Shown: positions 1-34,600 of the stretch, one piece after another | Position numbering within the stretch: the stretch's first letter is position 1 | How the letters are laid out: every line of letters begins with the position of its first letter | Source: Lucifuga dentata | Taxonomy: Eukaryota; Chordata; Actinopteri; Ophidiiformes; Bythitidae | Direction of reading: 5' to 3' | Length of the DNA stretch: 64,000 nt | Assembly (NCBI GenBank): GCA_014773175.1 | Contig: VXCM01001291.1 | Span: forward strand, 51,248 to 115,247 | Notes under the pieces: generated by a model | What the model saw: the letters and a program-made list of their open reading frames with translations, nothing else | What the model was told of the DNA's origin: nothing | The model's database searches: none | Translations under genes and position numbers: made by a program

Positions 1-1353
1 TGTGTTGTTTACATGCAGAAACTCTTTTCATCGTTTGGTTTTAAGTGAAAATTTCAGCCTCAGTGACTAACTATTCATCAACTCTTCTGTTTTTAACCAC
101 AAATACTTTCATCTAAATGTTGTGAAGGAAAGCAAAGCACAAAAAAATCAAAGCCTATGAGACAGACAGCCTGCTCCAAACCACTGAGTCATGATTCATT
201 AGGGTCACTGTACTGAGACCCTTTGATTATTTCATTTTATTTCCATAGCTGGCCCTCCATCACAGTTCCCTCTATTTTCTAATTTTAACAGTTTCTAGGA
301 TTCTGGCTTTTTTTTTCTCCCCCTCCTAGACCAAATTGGACTTGAATTGAACTGAATTGGAGGCTTTATTCTAGCTGTTACATTTCTTTAAAAACATTGT
401 CTGAATACCAGGAGCACACTTCAGGGAGAATTAATTTTTTTGTCTTGTAAGCATGGACAGTGTTACTGTAGCTCATCACATGTTTATAACATTTTCTAGA
501 CTTGTCAAGTAAATAAATACCAAGTGCCCAAGGTGATGTCTCCAAATTTATTTTGTCTGACGAACAGTAAAAAAAAAGCAAACCCAAAGTTATTTGATTT
601 CCCATGATAAGAAGCACATACAAAAAAAAAAAAAANAAAAAAAAAAAAAGTAAATCCTCACACTGACAAAGCTGGAACCAGCAAGTTAATGATTTTTTTA
701 TTTGAGAAATAACTTAAAAATTTTCACTAAATGATAAAAGTGTTGTTGATTAATTTTCTTTTGTTTAGTTGTTTTAGCTCTATGTGGGTGGATGACAACC
801 ATCTGATCTAACTAAGGCATACTTTTCTAACTTAACTTGGATGGTGTTCAGTGTATCATTATGGAATGTATGTAGGTGTGTCATAAATTTGTCCCTTTTT
901 AGAAAGATAGAAAGATTTATGTTGATTTATTATTCATTAAACTGTTTTATCTAATCAAAAGTCATTCATGTACAACTATATAGACTGGATTGCCTAATCA
1001 TAAATAAATTCTTATCCTTCAGGAAACTGTGATATGACATAAAAGTGATTGCATGGTCACAAGCATCTCTCTGCTGGAGGGAAATGTAAAGCTCAGTCGT
1101 TGGTACGGATGTGTTGTGTTCTTGTAGCATTTTGCTCATGGTTCAACATGTTTGTCTACTTTTTTCAAACTTGTCCATTTTATTTTACAACAGGCTAAAG
1201 CTTTTTGTGTTCATTTAGCATGTAAATGGCTCAGAACAAGGTGGTTGTCCCACCCGTAGAAGGCATCATACCTGTTATGACATGCTATTTTGTTTTCTGC
1301 TGCATTTCCTGAAAGTTAAGCCATAATCATTAGCTTTGCTATCCTTGATGCAG
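1..1353 (+). other. probable prkag2 intron 1 sequence
   Basis: AT-rich DNA without recognisable exons. It holds an A-run with a single N at 636. The first coding exon of the prkag2 long isoform must lie further upstream. Confidence 0.5.
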
Positions 1354-22722
<21,369 letters not shown>

Positions 22723-22911
22723 GAAGGAGGAAGCATCACCTGAGGTGGGAATGAATGAGTTTGAAAGCTGAGGAAGGGAGCAGGAGGCTGCGGAGTCGGT
22801 CTGAAGGTCCCACAGAAACCTGCAGCTGATGCACTGTAGAGGAAACCAAAGAGCTAGACAGTTTCGTGAAGCGGAGTTCCTGCACTGCATTGTTCCTGCA
22901 TTGGTTTGCTG

Positions 22912-22917
22912 AATAAA
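22912..22917 (+). terminator. proximal polyadenylation signal AATAAA, prkag2
   Basis: AATAAA about 190 bp past the prkag2 stop, followed within 10 bp by a long T-rich tract, which resembles a U-rich downstream element. Confidence 0.5.
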
Positions 22918-24056
22918 ACAGTTTTTTTTTTTTTTTTTTTTTGGTTTTTTTTTTGGAACACTGATCAGATGTGCACAATACAGTATACTGTATATATACA
23001 AACGCACAAACACATGCAGATGCTTTATCATCACCTTCTCTGAGAGGTGGAGCTGTTGAGATGGATTCTAATGATTTGGGCTTCTGTGTATCTTGCGTTG
23101 TGTAGTTATTCTATTATGTTATCACAGTTGTTTGCAGTCACACTTTGTTTTGTGACGCCTGAATGATCATCAGTCCTCACTCCAAGGGAAAACAGCCTTT
23201 TTCTCATCGTTTAGAAAGGTGATGCGACTTATTTAATGGAAAGCTACATTTGATTATGTGGTCATTTTCTGACTGTTATTGTTAAAGGTCTGCCAAAATG
23301 GAGGAATTCGTGCCCGATTTTTATTTGTGCCTTTTGTTTTCCCAGCCGGCACCACTGTAAAACATTCTGTGTTTGGACCGTGCTGCCAAAATGACTGCAG
23401 TTATTTAGAACTTTTAAGAAATTCTTGAAATAAGAATGTATAATATTTAATTAACTGGTAATGTTTATCTCCTGTTTCCAATTGGTACATGATTGCCCTT
23501 TATTTAGATTACATGAGTAAAATCCTAAATAAATGCACCTTGAAATTATTTTTGGCACAAAGACATGCAGTAAGGCAAACATATGTACATTATTATGTGA
23601 GGAGTGAGAACTTTTCATTCATTTTACAGTGATAAATTTTGTAAAAATGACCAGAAAAATGTTATTTTAGTTGATTGAAAACATTTGACATTTATTTTCA
23701 GGGGCATCTTTGTTGTTTTGTTCCATCACTGTGAGCAAAACCCACAATCGTGCAAAACGGCGCAGTATCTTCTGCTGTAGCTTTGACAGGATTCATCTCC
23801 ATCTTTGACTGTAAATAGGATTGTTTTCGGGAAGCGTGTCAGAGAAAGCTTTATTTTTATGAGTGTTGTAGAAGATTGTGTTTAAAAAGACTGCAGTTTT
23901 AATATTATTTTTGTAAATATATCCTGGAAATATGTCCAGTTCTAAGAAACTTTGTATCAGATCAACATGTACTGTAAATGTGCAAGCATGAGAAACTACA
24001 CTTTAGCAGTATGAATGTTCTTTGTTTTACTTTTTCTATTTTTCTGGCTGCAGAAA

Positions 24057-24062
24057 AATAAA
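24057..24062 (+). terminator. distal polyadenylation signal AATAAA, prkag2
   Basis: AATAAA with downstream ctgtgttgtaa (GU-rich), at the end of a plausible 3'UTR and just before a tetranucleotide microsatellite. Confidence 0.55.
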
Positions 24063-24093
24063 TGGACACTGAATGTACTTTAAAACTGTGTTG

Positions 24094-24236
24094 TAATTCA
24101 CTCTGCATACATACATACATACATACATACATACATACATACATACATACATACATACATNTAATTCACTCTGCATACATACATACATACATACATACAT
24201 ACATACATACATACATACATACATACATACATACAT
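24094..24236. repeat. (TACA)n microsatellite split by an N
   Basis: Tetranucleotide acat/taca repeats on both sides of an N at 24161. The leader taattcactctgcatac appears on both sides, so the two blocks are probably one locus assembled twice. Confidence 0.9.
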
Positions 24237-25044
24237 TTAATTTTTTGATGTGTAGCTCAGTAGTAATTGGAGTACTTTTGTATTGTTAAGTCATGATTTG
24301 TGAAGAAATGTTAGATTTAATTATTTGTTTTTGTTGAAGGAGGCCTCTTCTATCTGAAAATTTTAACTCTTTCATTTACATAAGGATATGTAAGGGAAAA
24401 TGTAAAATTTTAATGTTTTAATTTTAATAATTTAAATTCCAAATGTCTGTCTATCTGTTCATCAGTTCTGGTTTGGTACTGGCCAAATCAGACACATGCA
24501 GACACACACACACACACAGTGACTCGACCTCAACTCTCAGAACTAGTTTCATGATGGTTTCCAGTTACAGTATTGCAATAGTTTTATAATTGTTGCATTT
24601 GACTTCATAATGCTATCTGCAAAAATTATACTCAGTGGGTCAAAAAAGTAGATCTGCAAGATGAATTAGTATTTTATATGTACTGTTTCATCATGTTAGA
24701 TAAAGTCTGTAGCTTTTTATAGCTTTGAACAGTTCATCTGCTTGCCTCTTCAGGCTTGGTCACTGAAAACATTTGCTATTAGGATTTGTACTACACTTGT
24801 TTTTCTCATTTATTTATTTTCTTGGCTAACCACCGCCAGCCGAGCAGCCATCGCCAAAGCCCTCCAGCCGTGTTTCTTCATGGCAGCCTGCCCTGAGGAT
24901 ATTTCAGAAAAGAGACAGGCAACCATGTGCCACATGTATGTTTTAACCAAACATGAGGATAGCTGATAGTTCATCCTCTATAACTGTGGAATCAGCTGCT
25001 GGTTCCTTTGGCTGAAATAAGAATTTGCAGACTTTAGCACTTTA

Positions 25045-25135
25045 TAGAGCATCATGAAGATGTTTTGGCACTCATCCAAGTAACTTCTTCAGTTCTGAGG
25101 CATTAAACTGACATGTATCTTCTGAGAATCCTTCA
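25045..25135. repeat. teleost interspersed repeat fragment
   Basis: Contains gatgttttggcactcatcc and aagtaacttcttcagttctg. This resembles the widespread fish repeat phrase 'cactcatccaagtgacttcttcagt'. Assignment is from memory. Confidence 0.4.
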
Positions 25136-25865
25136 CACCTTCAGCCAGGAGGCTCTTGCTCAATATCCAATGTCCTGGATGATTGAGAACCTTCATAGAC
25201 ATTTTACAGAATCCAGTTGCTTGGTGCTTTGATCCAGATGCAGGTGTGGGTAGCAGCCACAAGATGGCACTATAGTACACAGCTGCAGGGTATTAGGTTA
25301 GTTGGAGGATGCAATTGATTCCATCTCAGAATAAGATGTAAGGAAACATTTTTCATTTAATATTTCAGTTTCAGTTAGAGATAAATAATTTCAATGTGGT
25401 TCGCTTTGCAGCAGGAACTTTTTAAGGAATTAAAACTTGCCTTCAAATGAGGCAAAGGTATCATCTGTGGATTTGATGGATTTCCAAATGAGGTGGGAAA
25501 AAACTGGACCAGGCTCACCCCAGACAATCTTCTTTGATCTCCCAATCTCCCCTGTGATACTCTGCAGTGGGAAAGCCTCCTCTACACCTTGTAGTCCTAA
25601 AGCAGAAGAAGCAGAAGGGCCTCATCATCACCCTCCTCTTCTCACTGCCCATCTCTCCCTCTCTGTCTCTTCCTTTACACACACATTCACCATCCACACC
25701 CACACTGGACTGTCTTTTGAAAGTCTGGGGGCCTGATTTAAAATTCTCCTTCTTCAGACCGTGTCATGCATTTTATATGCATGGTGAGTGAGAGAGAGAG
25801 GGGATTGCGTGGGGCTCCAGCCCAAATGAACTTCCCTCCGCTGTTGGTCTCCTCGGGGACATATC

Positions 25866-25869
25866 CACA

Positions 25870-25924
<55 letters not shown>

Positions 25925-25946
25925 NACACACACACATACACACACA
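25866..25946. repeat. (CA)n microsatellite with N
   Basis: Long ac repeat interrupted by an N at 25925. Confidence 0.9.
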
Positions 25947-26072
25947 GATCCACTCCTCTCCCCTCATTTTCTTGCACCCTCTCAACTCTTTCAACATTAG
26001 TTTTACTGCATCATGCTTTTCGCAAATTCTACTGAGCAGCAGAGTGCCATTGCCTTTGAAGACGTGTGATGA

Positions 26073-26195
26073 GAACAGAGGCGGGGGTTGTAAAAACCTG
26101 GCCTCCGGGCATTTGGGTTTTTGCACTCATGTTNGAACAGAGGCGGGGGTTGTAAAAACCTGGCCTCCGGGCATTTGGGTTTTTGCACTCATGTT
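26073..26195. repeat. exact 61-bp direct duplication around a single N
   Basis: 26073-26133 and 26135-26195 are identical with one N between; probable assembly join. Confidence 0.85.
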
Positions 26196-26849
26196 TAGCA
26201 GCGTATATAGTAGAAGAGGGAGGCTGACAAGTGCTGTGTTTGGGGACAGCTTTGATGTCTGATGGGGTGCGGCTGCTGGTTTTTGCAAAGGCCTTCAAAA
26301 CTGGCAGATCTTTATGTTGACACAACCAGACTTACACACATGGCTCTGGCCTGATAGCTCACACAGTTTTCTGCTTATGTCTCTGTTTTTTCTCTCGTTG
26401 ATTTCCTCACTGACATGAGATCAAGCTCAACATTAATAAAAAAGTAGAGCACGACCGATACAGTATATGGATGTTTGAAGATGATACCGATATTGATATT
26501 TGACAGTAAGAAAAATCCAGTTAAACAACATAAACCATCTTTTAAGCAAGGATCTATTAAGTTTGGTTATTAGAGGGTTGTGATGACTGTAGTTACAGAA
26601 GTGGAATCTTTTTTAAACCATAAAATTTATTATCAAAGATGAGTATACTACTAACAAAGAGAGCAATAAGTTTTGAATAGAAAAATTTACAAATTCACTG
26701 GAAATTTAATGATTAAATAACAACAAAATAACAGCAATACTTAAGATACATCAAAACCATTTGCATGCTAAAGAATCAGCGTCATGTCAGCTACACATTA
26801 GTGGTTGTTACACGTTTCTGCCCGTTACTGCACCACAATTCCATTAATG

Positions 26850-27125
26850 TAAACCCTGTACAAGCATATATTTTAGTCTGCCAGATCCAGAGTCTCATCT
26901 GGATTCAGACCAAATTTCAGATAAATATTACTGTGTTTTTCATTAGTGTGTTGAAGAAATTGACAAAATTAGAAAAAAAAAAAAAAAAAAAANAAAAAAA
27001 AAAAAAAAAAAAGAAAAAAGAAAAACCTCAATGTTAAGATATCTTTTTTTTTTTAAATTTCTGGATCTGGATTTGCAGCAAAAATTTCATAGGATCTTCC
27101 AAGTAATCCTGCTAACAATCAAATA
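26850..27125 (-). repeat. interspersed repeat, inverted copy of the 35.9-kb family
   Basis: agcatatattttagtctgcc and agatccagag are the reverse complement of the 35.9-kb element's ctggatgcagatctggcaaa and ctaaaatatatgc. Its other end (cctgctaacaatcaaat) matches a phrase typical of the family. An A-run with N (26993) lies inside. Confidence 0.5.
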
Positions 27126-27529
27126 CACAAACAAACCAATGTCAGCAAAGACATTAATAACTATACATAACTATACTTAAAGCATATTTTTAAAAAAAAA
27201 TCAAACTTGAATTAAGAAAAAATGTAGACAAACACTAATATATCCATGACAAGCAAATATCACATAATACTGGCTTGCTGATATTAAATAAAAATCAGAC
27301 GCAACCTGGACTGAAATCTGGTTTATTAGGAACAATATGATCCCACTAGCTTATTATGGATATAGCAGTAAACAACAGAAACACAGTTCACTTTTTAAGT
27401 GCTACAGGTTTGAGATTATAGACAGAAAACAGAACAGCAACCATAGTGCTTACATTCATATATGCACAGAGACTATAAAAATGACAGTATATTGCTGTTA
27501 CACTGTTATTCCTGCTCACACACTGAACC

Positions 27530-27570
27530 TCTCTCTCTCTCACACACACGTGCACACACATGCACGCACC
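27530..27570. repeat. CT/CA simple repeat
   Basis: ctctctctctctcacacacacg followed by further ca repeats. Confidence 0.7.
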
Positions 27571-28813
27571 ATGTGCTGTAATGAGAACAGTAATGATAAG
27601 TGACAGACAAGGTTTAGGTCTGGCAGGGCAACATTTTACAGATAAGCACTGTGTATCAATGGAGCACAAAGTTGACAAAAGTTAAGTTGATATAGTACAG
27701 TAACACTAGACAAAGCCTTCACTGAGCGATCGCAGAATCTCACCCAATCAGCTTTCAGTGATGTCATAGTGAAGCGACGTGTTTTCTCGTTAAGCTATGT
27801 TTCTTTAAATTAAACATTAATACAAGTTAACTTTGGTTTCCAGCTCTCTACAACTATACTGTGACTTTGTGGCAGTTTAAGCTGTAAGTAAAAGTTAAAT
27901 CAGGACAGTATAGCAGCCTTAAGCCAACATTAATACAACACAGAAATTCACTTTTAAAAATTTTCTCCATATATTAGCAGCCAGAAAATAATGCAGTTAC
28001 AGTGTGATTTCATAGAATAGAAAAAAGTGAAAAACAGTTGATTACCCATTAAAGTATTGTTAAAAATCTGTGATCTGGTACCTTAATAAATAGAAAATGC
28101 ACCTCCTTTGTTGTTATTTGTAACATCTTCTACCCTATTCTATTATAAATATGGGCATACATAGTGAATATTCATTGTGTGAAGACGGTATCGTTCATTC
28201 ATGCATTTTTTTTAGATTTTCAATGACGGGGGAAAAAAATTGCTTTTTCATAGTATACAACAAAATGTTCTATAGCCAAAGCTTGTCCAAATTTTCTTTC
28301 AATCTGCAACACAAGACAAACATCAATAAAACAGCCTGAAAGTAACAAATCGATGTTGCATTTACAGACCAGATCCATTGCAACCAGAGAGAAAGGACAT
28401 CTCAGGTTCCAGCACACAGAACACACTGTCTCATCTCAAACAGATGAAATCCTGATGTCTCAGAGTCCATGTCAACCACTGTCTTTGTCAGTGTGGGGCT
28501 TTGGGCCCCATATGTCCCATCAGCAGCTGGACACATGTTGACAGGTCCGCTTTGAGACCTGGGCGAGGCCAAACACACCACAAATGTAGCAAATGAAGAG
28601 CGTAAGAAGATTGCAACAGAGGTAGAAAGCAGAAACAAAGCGATTCTGTGTAGTATCAGTGAAAAGTCCTGCTGCTGGGTCCTGTGGTAAGTGGTGATTG
28701 AGTTTCCAGAGAAATAAATCCAAGAGGAGAGGTCTACTTCCTCTTTGCCTGAGGAATGCACACTTTTCTGTTGCATGGGCCTCCTCCATCCTTTCTTTAT
28801 GATGCTAAGTGCA

Positions 28814-28819
28814 TTTATT
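28814..28819 (-). terminator. candidate bcl2 polyadenylation signal (AATAAA on minus strand)
   Basis: TTTATT on the plus strand about 0.95 kb past the bcl2 stop. Another candidate lies at 27322-27327, which would give a 3'UTR of about 2.4 kb. The real site cannot be chosen from sequence alone. Confidence 0.3.
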
Positions 28820-29763
28820 TCACTTCTACCTCACTCTTCTGTATTGTGCTCAACATTTCTTAAGCCATTTTCCTCACTTCTCTATGACTATCTGCCTTCC
28901 TGGGCTACTCTTCATGTTTTCCACCTCTTGAAACGTTCGTCGTCAGACTCCATGTGCTGCAAAAAAATGAAAACCAACTCAACATCATAATCAACGAGCT
29001 TTCAAACTTTGCAAAAGAAAGCTCAGTCTTCCTCTGGCACTCCCTCCATTGAAGGCCGGGCAGAGTATAATGGTGCTGTGTGTGTTCTCAGTTCATTGGA
29101 TTTCTTGGTATTTGAGGAGTGAAAGCGGTAGACACACACACACCATGCTGCTTGTAGTGAGCTGTTTCTATTATACATTCTGAGCAGCTGTTATGTAGAG
29201 GAAGTCCTTTGAAGGACGGCTGGAGGGGGGTAACTCGAGTCCACGGTTCAAAAGGGGTTCCTCACCCTAATGAGCAGGGGTGGGGCTGTGGCCGCTTCCT
29301 CTCCCATGTGGGTGATGTGATCATCATTGTCCCTGAAACCCCATCATTGAGTCCTGCAAGGGGAGCGGTCCCGCACGAGCTCGCTTTAACCACAGTGACA
29401 CATACAACACTAACACTCAAGGTTCATGCTATAAGTACACAAGCAGGCAGAACGAAAAAAAAAAAAAAGATGCATGCCAGTGATCCTGGTTTTAGTGTGA
29501 CTACATCTCAGCTGCTTCTTTTGGAGACATCCTTTACTCTGTTTGGGTTGCGTGTCTGGTCTGGTTCCTTCACATGTTTTGATTTGTGTCTTTGTTTTGA
29601 CATGGAGCGGGAGTTTCTGAGAGAAGGCTTTGAAGAGATGTGGAAGAGTCTGAAGGGTGTCTCTCAGGGGTCAGGGGTATCTTTAAAAGGAAGAAAGGAG
29701 TTTAACAAGGGCGCGAGGAGCAGGTGTGAGACATAAAGTCAAGGTGATGGAAAGAGGATTCGC

Positions 29764-29901
29764 TCACTTCTGCGTAAGGTACGCTCCGATAGTGAGGCTG
29801 GCAGCTCCGAGCGCAGCCAGACCGAAGACCGTCTTAATGGAGGGCCAGGAGCAGCTGAACACGGAGTCCCTCTGTCTGTCATACAGCTCCACGAAGGCGT
29901 C
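29764..29901 (-). CDS. bcl2: bcl2 coding exon 2 (BH2 end and membrane anchor)
   Basis: After acceptor gtctctcag it encodes DAFVELYDRQRDSVF, then SWPSIKTVFGLAALGAASL and a LTQK end. This is the rest of BH2 and a C-terminal single-span anchor, aligned to human DAFVELYG...SLALVGACITLGAYLGHK. A GA-rich tract lies just outside the acceptor. Confidence 0.95.
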   Translation of the reverse strand, partial: DAFVELYDRQRDSVFSCSWPSIKTVFGLAALGAASLTIGAYLTQK

Positions 29902-31575
29902 CTGAGAGACAGAGAGAGACAGAGAGAGAGACAGAAGCCGAATGTTAACTTGGTCGTTAAGGAAATACTGTGTCACAGTTTGGCATTACAATCAAATCCT
30001 GAGCAGGTTTTGACTGTGAGACCCACAAGTCAGTTCAGAAAAGAAATGGAGCAGTTGGACAAAAACACATAGTGCAGCTTGGGTCCAGAAATAGCCCAGA
30101 AAACAAAAAATTAAATATGAAATCTTTGGATCTCTTCTTTAAGGTTCCAGATTTCTCCATTACTTTATTCTAGTGACTGTAATTGTTAGTTTCGTGGGAT
30201 AAGACCATAAATATCAATCATCAAGTCATCAAGTACACTGCAAAAAAAAACCAAAAAAAAAAAAAAANAAAAAAAAAAAAAACAACCTCCTGTCTCATGT
30301 TGTTAAAACAAGTTTAAAAATAAACCAGTGTGAGATATTTCAACCTGCTTTCAATACAGATCTACTTGTTTCATGGATTTTGTAGAATCATTAGAGTCAT
30401 TTCATTGATTCTAGTGTAATAATGCACACTAGAAAATCCTTGAATGTGGTTAACTGTGCTGCGTTTGTTGTACCCTGGAACTAACACAGACTTACGTTAC
30501 TTGCAACCCGCCACGCTGAGCTAAACAAAGTGGGGACTGCATCTATTGGACCAGAAGATGCTTCTAAACATCCATTTATAAATAGAGAAACTGCTGTTTA
30601 TGTATGAGCAGTCATATTGAAATGACATCAATACTGAGCTCAGGCCTGAGGAACCTGCCCAGCTGTACTGTACTGAGTAGAATGCCTAGTTGAGAGGGTG
30701 TTTTCTTTGACTTTTCCTAGTTGGAAGTAGGAAATTCTGTTATCTGAATTTAAGTGAATGCAGCATTTTAATTCGAAACAGCTTAAAATAATGTTGTTGC
30801 ACTGGTAATTTTTTCTTTTTACTTGTTTTAAGACAAAATGACTTTTAAGGCTCAATTATAGCCATAGTGGAGAATTTTATCCATATAAAATTATCTCCAA
30901 AATATCAAGTTTGCTTTTGGCAGTTTTGCTTTCAGCTCAGTGAAACAATCCAGTGCAGATATTATCTAAAGAGGTGAAGAGAATTTATCCAACCTGTAAA
31001 GGAGCATGTCAACCTGAAAACATGTTGATACTGAAGTATAAAAATCTCCAAAACTGATTTGTCTATTATTATTATTGTAATATGTATTATTATTATTATT
31101 ATTGTAATTTGAAGATTTTTCATTTGAGTGCATCTCATATCTCATTCTTCACAAGGCATTTTTAATAATTGACATTTTTATAGGACTTTTACTTGAAATT
31201 CCATTGTGGTATTACTACTGTGAAATACATAAAGGTTTGGACATTTCATCCATCACTTGCTTGGAAAACACCTTAAAATGTAAAATCCCTTTGGCCGCCA
31301 CTAAATATGGGTGGAAATAGAGTGCTATTACACCCATGCTGCAAGCAGATCCATTACAATTCACCGACTCTCCCACTCTCCCACACACAACCTCAGAAGC
31401 CTCTCATAAGCACACAGACACAAAACACACACAGAAACACACACTTAACAAACATGGGAATCAGCAATCCTCAACCGCATGTCAACAGATTTTTTTTCAA
31501 TATATTACATTACATCTAACTGGGAGGGTGGTGCATGCAAGATTTTTAAGCAATATCTGCAATAACTGGAGTATG

Positions 31576-31640
<65 letters not shown>

Positions 31641-34600
31641 ATCTGTGGAGCAAATGCTCTTAGACGAGGAAATACAGACATCCGCTTGTAAGCCTTGACA
31701 GCAGGAACAGCTGGTCAGGAAGTNCTTCTCCAACGCGAACACACACACACACACACACTCACACACACATATATTATCTTAAACCAAACTGTTTAAATTA
31801 GAAAGGAACGTATTTTGGTGAGGTTTAGAGGAGGGAGAATACAAGTTTCCTCTTTAATCTCAGTTCTTTTGTGATGATAGATTTGAGCTCCTTTGATGCC
31901 TGTATTTCAGCTGTAACCTGACGTATCTGTGAACAATGGTGAATTGTTAACTTTAATTCAGTCCAACTTTATTGTGTCAGTTCCCATGGGGATGAATAAT
32001 GATTCTATTTTAATTTGTCTTGATTTAACTCAATTTATCTACAGTAATTATGTTGTGTGTAACTCTAACAGGAATACTACATGCATTTATTCAACCTTGA
32101 AAACTGGGTCATTATCCTCACATTTTAGTACACAATTTCCTTCTATCAAAAAAAAAGAAAAAAAAAAGAAAAAAGAGGGACATCCCAAAGTGCATAGAGA
32201 CAAAAGTACTTCCTGTTTCCCCTCTCTTTCCTTCCTGTCCCATGGCATTCCTGAGGTTGGGGCCAGTGACACAGAGGAAGGATCAGCACATTCTTGCTAA
32301 TTTGGGCCCTCTGGTCTTAAACCAGTTTTAAAATCAACCAGCATCATCTTTAACCACATGGCATTTCCTTTGTTACACTTAAGAAGATTTAATTACCCAG
32401 AGCGGAGAGGCATTGAGTGGAAAAACTAGATCACAAAATGTCAGATAGCTCATTTTGGAAAACTCTTAGAGAATAAACCCTCTGTTTCAGTGATGATACC
32501 CTCTCTGCTCATTTAGCGAAGAAGTATTCAGGTATTAATTAGGCAACAAGCACTTCAGTCAGACCTCCAGCTGAGAGGAAAAACACACGGCCTCCTTCAT
32601 TTTTCCACCCACACCAGGAAAATGACAGTTTGCTGAGGCAATGACAGAAAACAACAACTGGGTTCCACAGCCAGTGCATGTGCCCAGCCGCCACCTCAGC
32701 ACGACAACTGGCAAACTCACAATGCGTGTCCTACATTTGTCCCAGACAGTCGGCATAGATTATCATATATTTGAGTCTCACGTAAAGCCAAGACAATTAC
32801 AGTAAGAGGTTCATAAGAGAAATGATGGATGTTTTCAAGAATTCCACAAGGACTTGAAGGGTAATAACTCCAGATGGACTCTGAGCAGCAGCAGCAGCCT
32901 CGCCAATGAAGCAGAGCTGAGAAATAAAAAAGAAAGGGGGGGGGGGGNGGGGGGGGGGTCAGGTGGATATCATGAGACTGAGGCATGCTATCACGCTGCA
33001 CTGCAGCTCCCAGGACTTTTTCACCCACATGTTAGTAGACAGAGCTGCCACAACCATGTGAGGACAAAACAAACAAAAAACAAACCTCTCTGGCAGCTTC
33101 AAGTGAAAGTACCACAGTGGAAAAAAATACTCCAATACAACAACAACAAAGGACCATACTGGTGATTTAGCATGTTTGAGCCCATACCATCCGCATAAAC
33201 ATTAAGTTACTGCCAACCATTTTCCAAAAAATACTACAGTAGCAGTATATTTTGAATTGTTGTTCCTTGTTACTTAATTTAACCGATCCATCAGGGAGCA
33301 ACATGAAAGAAAATGTACTGTGTGTCTCCACCAGGGAAAATAGTCCCAGGAGAAAAGACTTTTTTTAAGATAAATTAAAGTGACAAGTTTACACAGGGGC
33401 ATGAGTGATACCAGGAAAAATATTGAAATTTAAGGTTGATGTATCATCTGATTTGACTTTGAAAGATTAGCAAAATAATACAAAACTAAAATGCAGTTAT
33501 GTGTTTTGGAAAATGGTTGGCAGTAATATGCACAACCACCAGTATGGTCCTTTAAGTATCTAAAGGACAAAAGACACACTAACATGTACCCCATATACTG
33601 TCTGTTAAAGCAGGTGTTCTCAAACTGTGGTATGTATACCACTGGTGGTACTTGAAGTGCCCCCTGGTGGTTCACCAGTTAACTCTGGAAACGTCTGCAG
33701 AGAATTGAAGCAGTAGAAATCGATGGGAATTCTATTATTGTTACAAACTACTCACAAATAATATGTGTTTCATTAAGAAATGTTTTTTATAAGTTTAGTT
33801 ATGATTATGTTTAAATTGAAGATTTTATTTTTTGTTGAAAATAATCAAATTCGCTTGAGATATGAATCCCAAAATGTAGGGGATCTTCATCTGTCAGAAG
33901 AGATAAATGATTGCATCTTCCTCTACAGTAATTTCTCTGAAATCTTTTAATTTCTAAAACTATATAATGCCAAAAAGCACTGTGCCATCAAACTAAAACA
34001 AGATTGTGATATAAGACATCTCCCTTTATCCTTCGAAGTAACTAATAACTACAGCATAGATAAATGTAGCGGACTAAAATGTACAATATTTTCCTCTGAA
34101 ATGTAGTGAAAAAGTACCTCAAAAGTTAAGTTACTCAAGTAAATGTATTAACTGTATGTCTGTCATGCAGTTTTCATTATGGAAACCTGCTTACTGAGCC
34201 TTTGAAGAAAATACAAGTAGATGAAAAAGTAGGACACAGAAAGTTGACCTGAGCAGAAAAGCACAAAACATCTGCATTCATAAGACCAACAAAAGAGTCT
34301 ATAATCCTCAATACTTATTTCTGCCCTTGAGCAAACCATCTGCCATCAGCAGCAGGTGTGCATGTGGGAAATGAAGTCAAGGTTGCAGTTCTCTACAGTA
34401 TTCACTTTTTGGATCAATGGCTTTTAAAAGGTCACAACAGCCCTACAGAAGCCAAGAATCCAATGGGAAAACCCCTTTTACTGTTTCCAGCCAGGTTTAT
34501 TCTTTCATTTTTACAACAGCACACAATGAATCCCTTGGAGACACACATACAGAGGATTCTGTGAAGGGGACAGCCCACAACGAGGACTTGAGAGGATCCA

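Larger units (their letters stand above)
24237..29763. other. intergenic region between convergent prkag2 and bcl2, including bcl2 3'UTR
   Basis: No coding gene is supported. It contains microsatellites, an exact duplication around N 26134, an A-run with N at 26993 and two repeat fragments. The right part (roughly 27.3 or 28.8 kb to 29.76 kb) is probably bcl2 3'UTR on the minus strand. Confidence 0.55.

Noticed and set aside
23962..24289. Several frames rich in Tyr/Val/Cys/Met or Ile/His/Thr
   Set aside because: They are translations of the (TACA)n microsatellite in different frames.
29209..29736. 175-codon plus-strand frame next to the bcl2 stop
   Set aside because: It is antisense to the probable bcl2 3'UTR, contains a low-complexity Lys run from an A-tract and has no recognisable domain.
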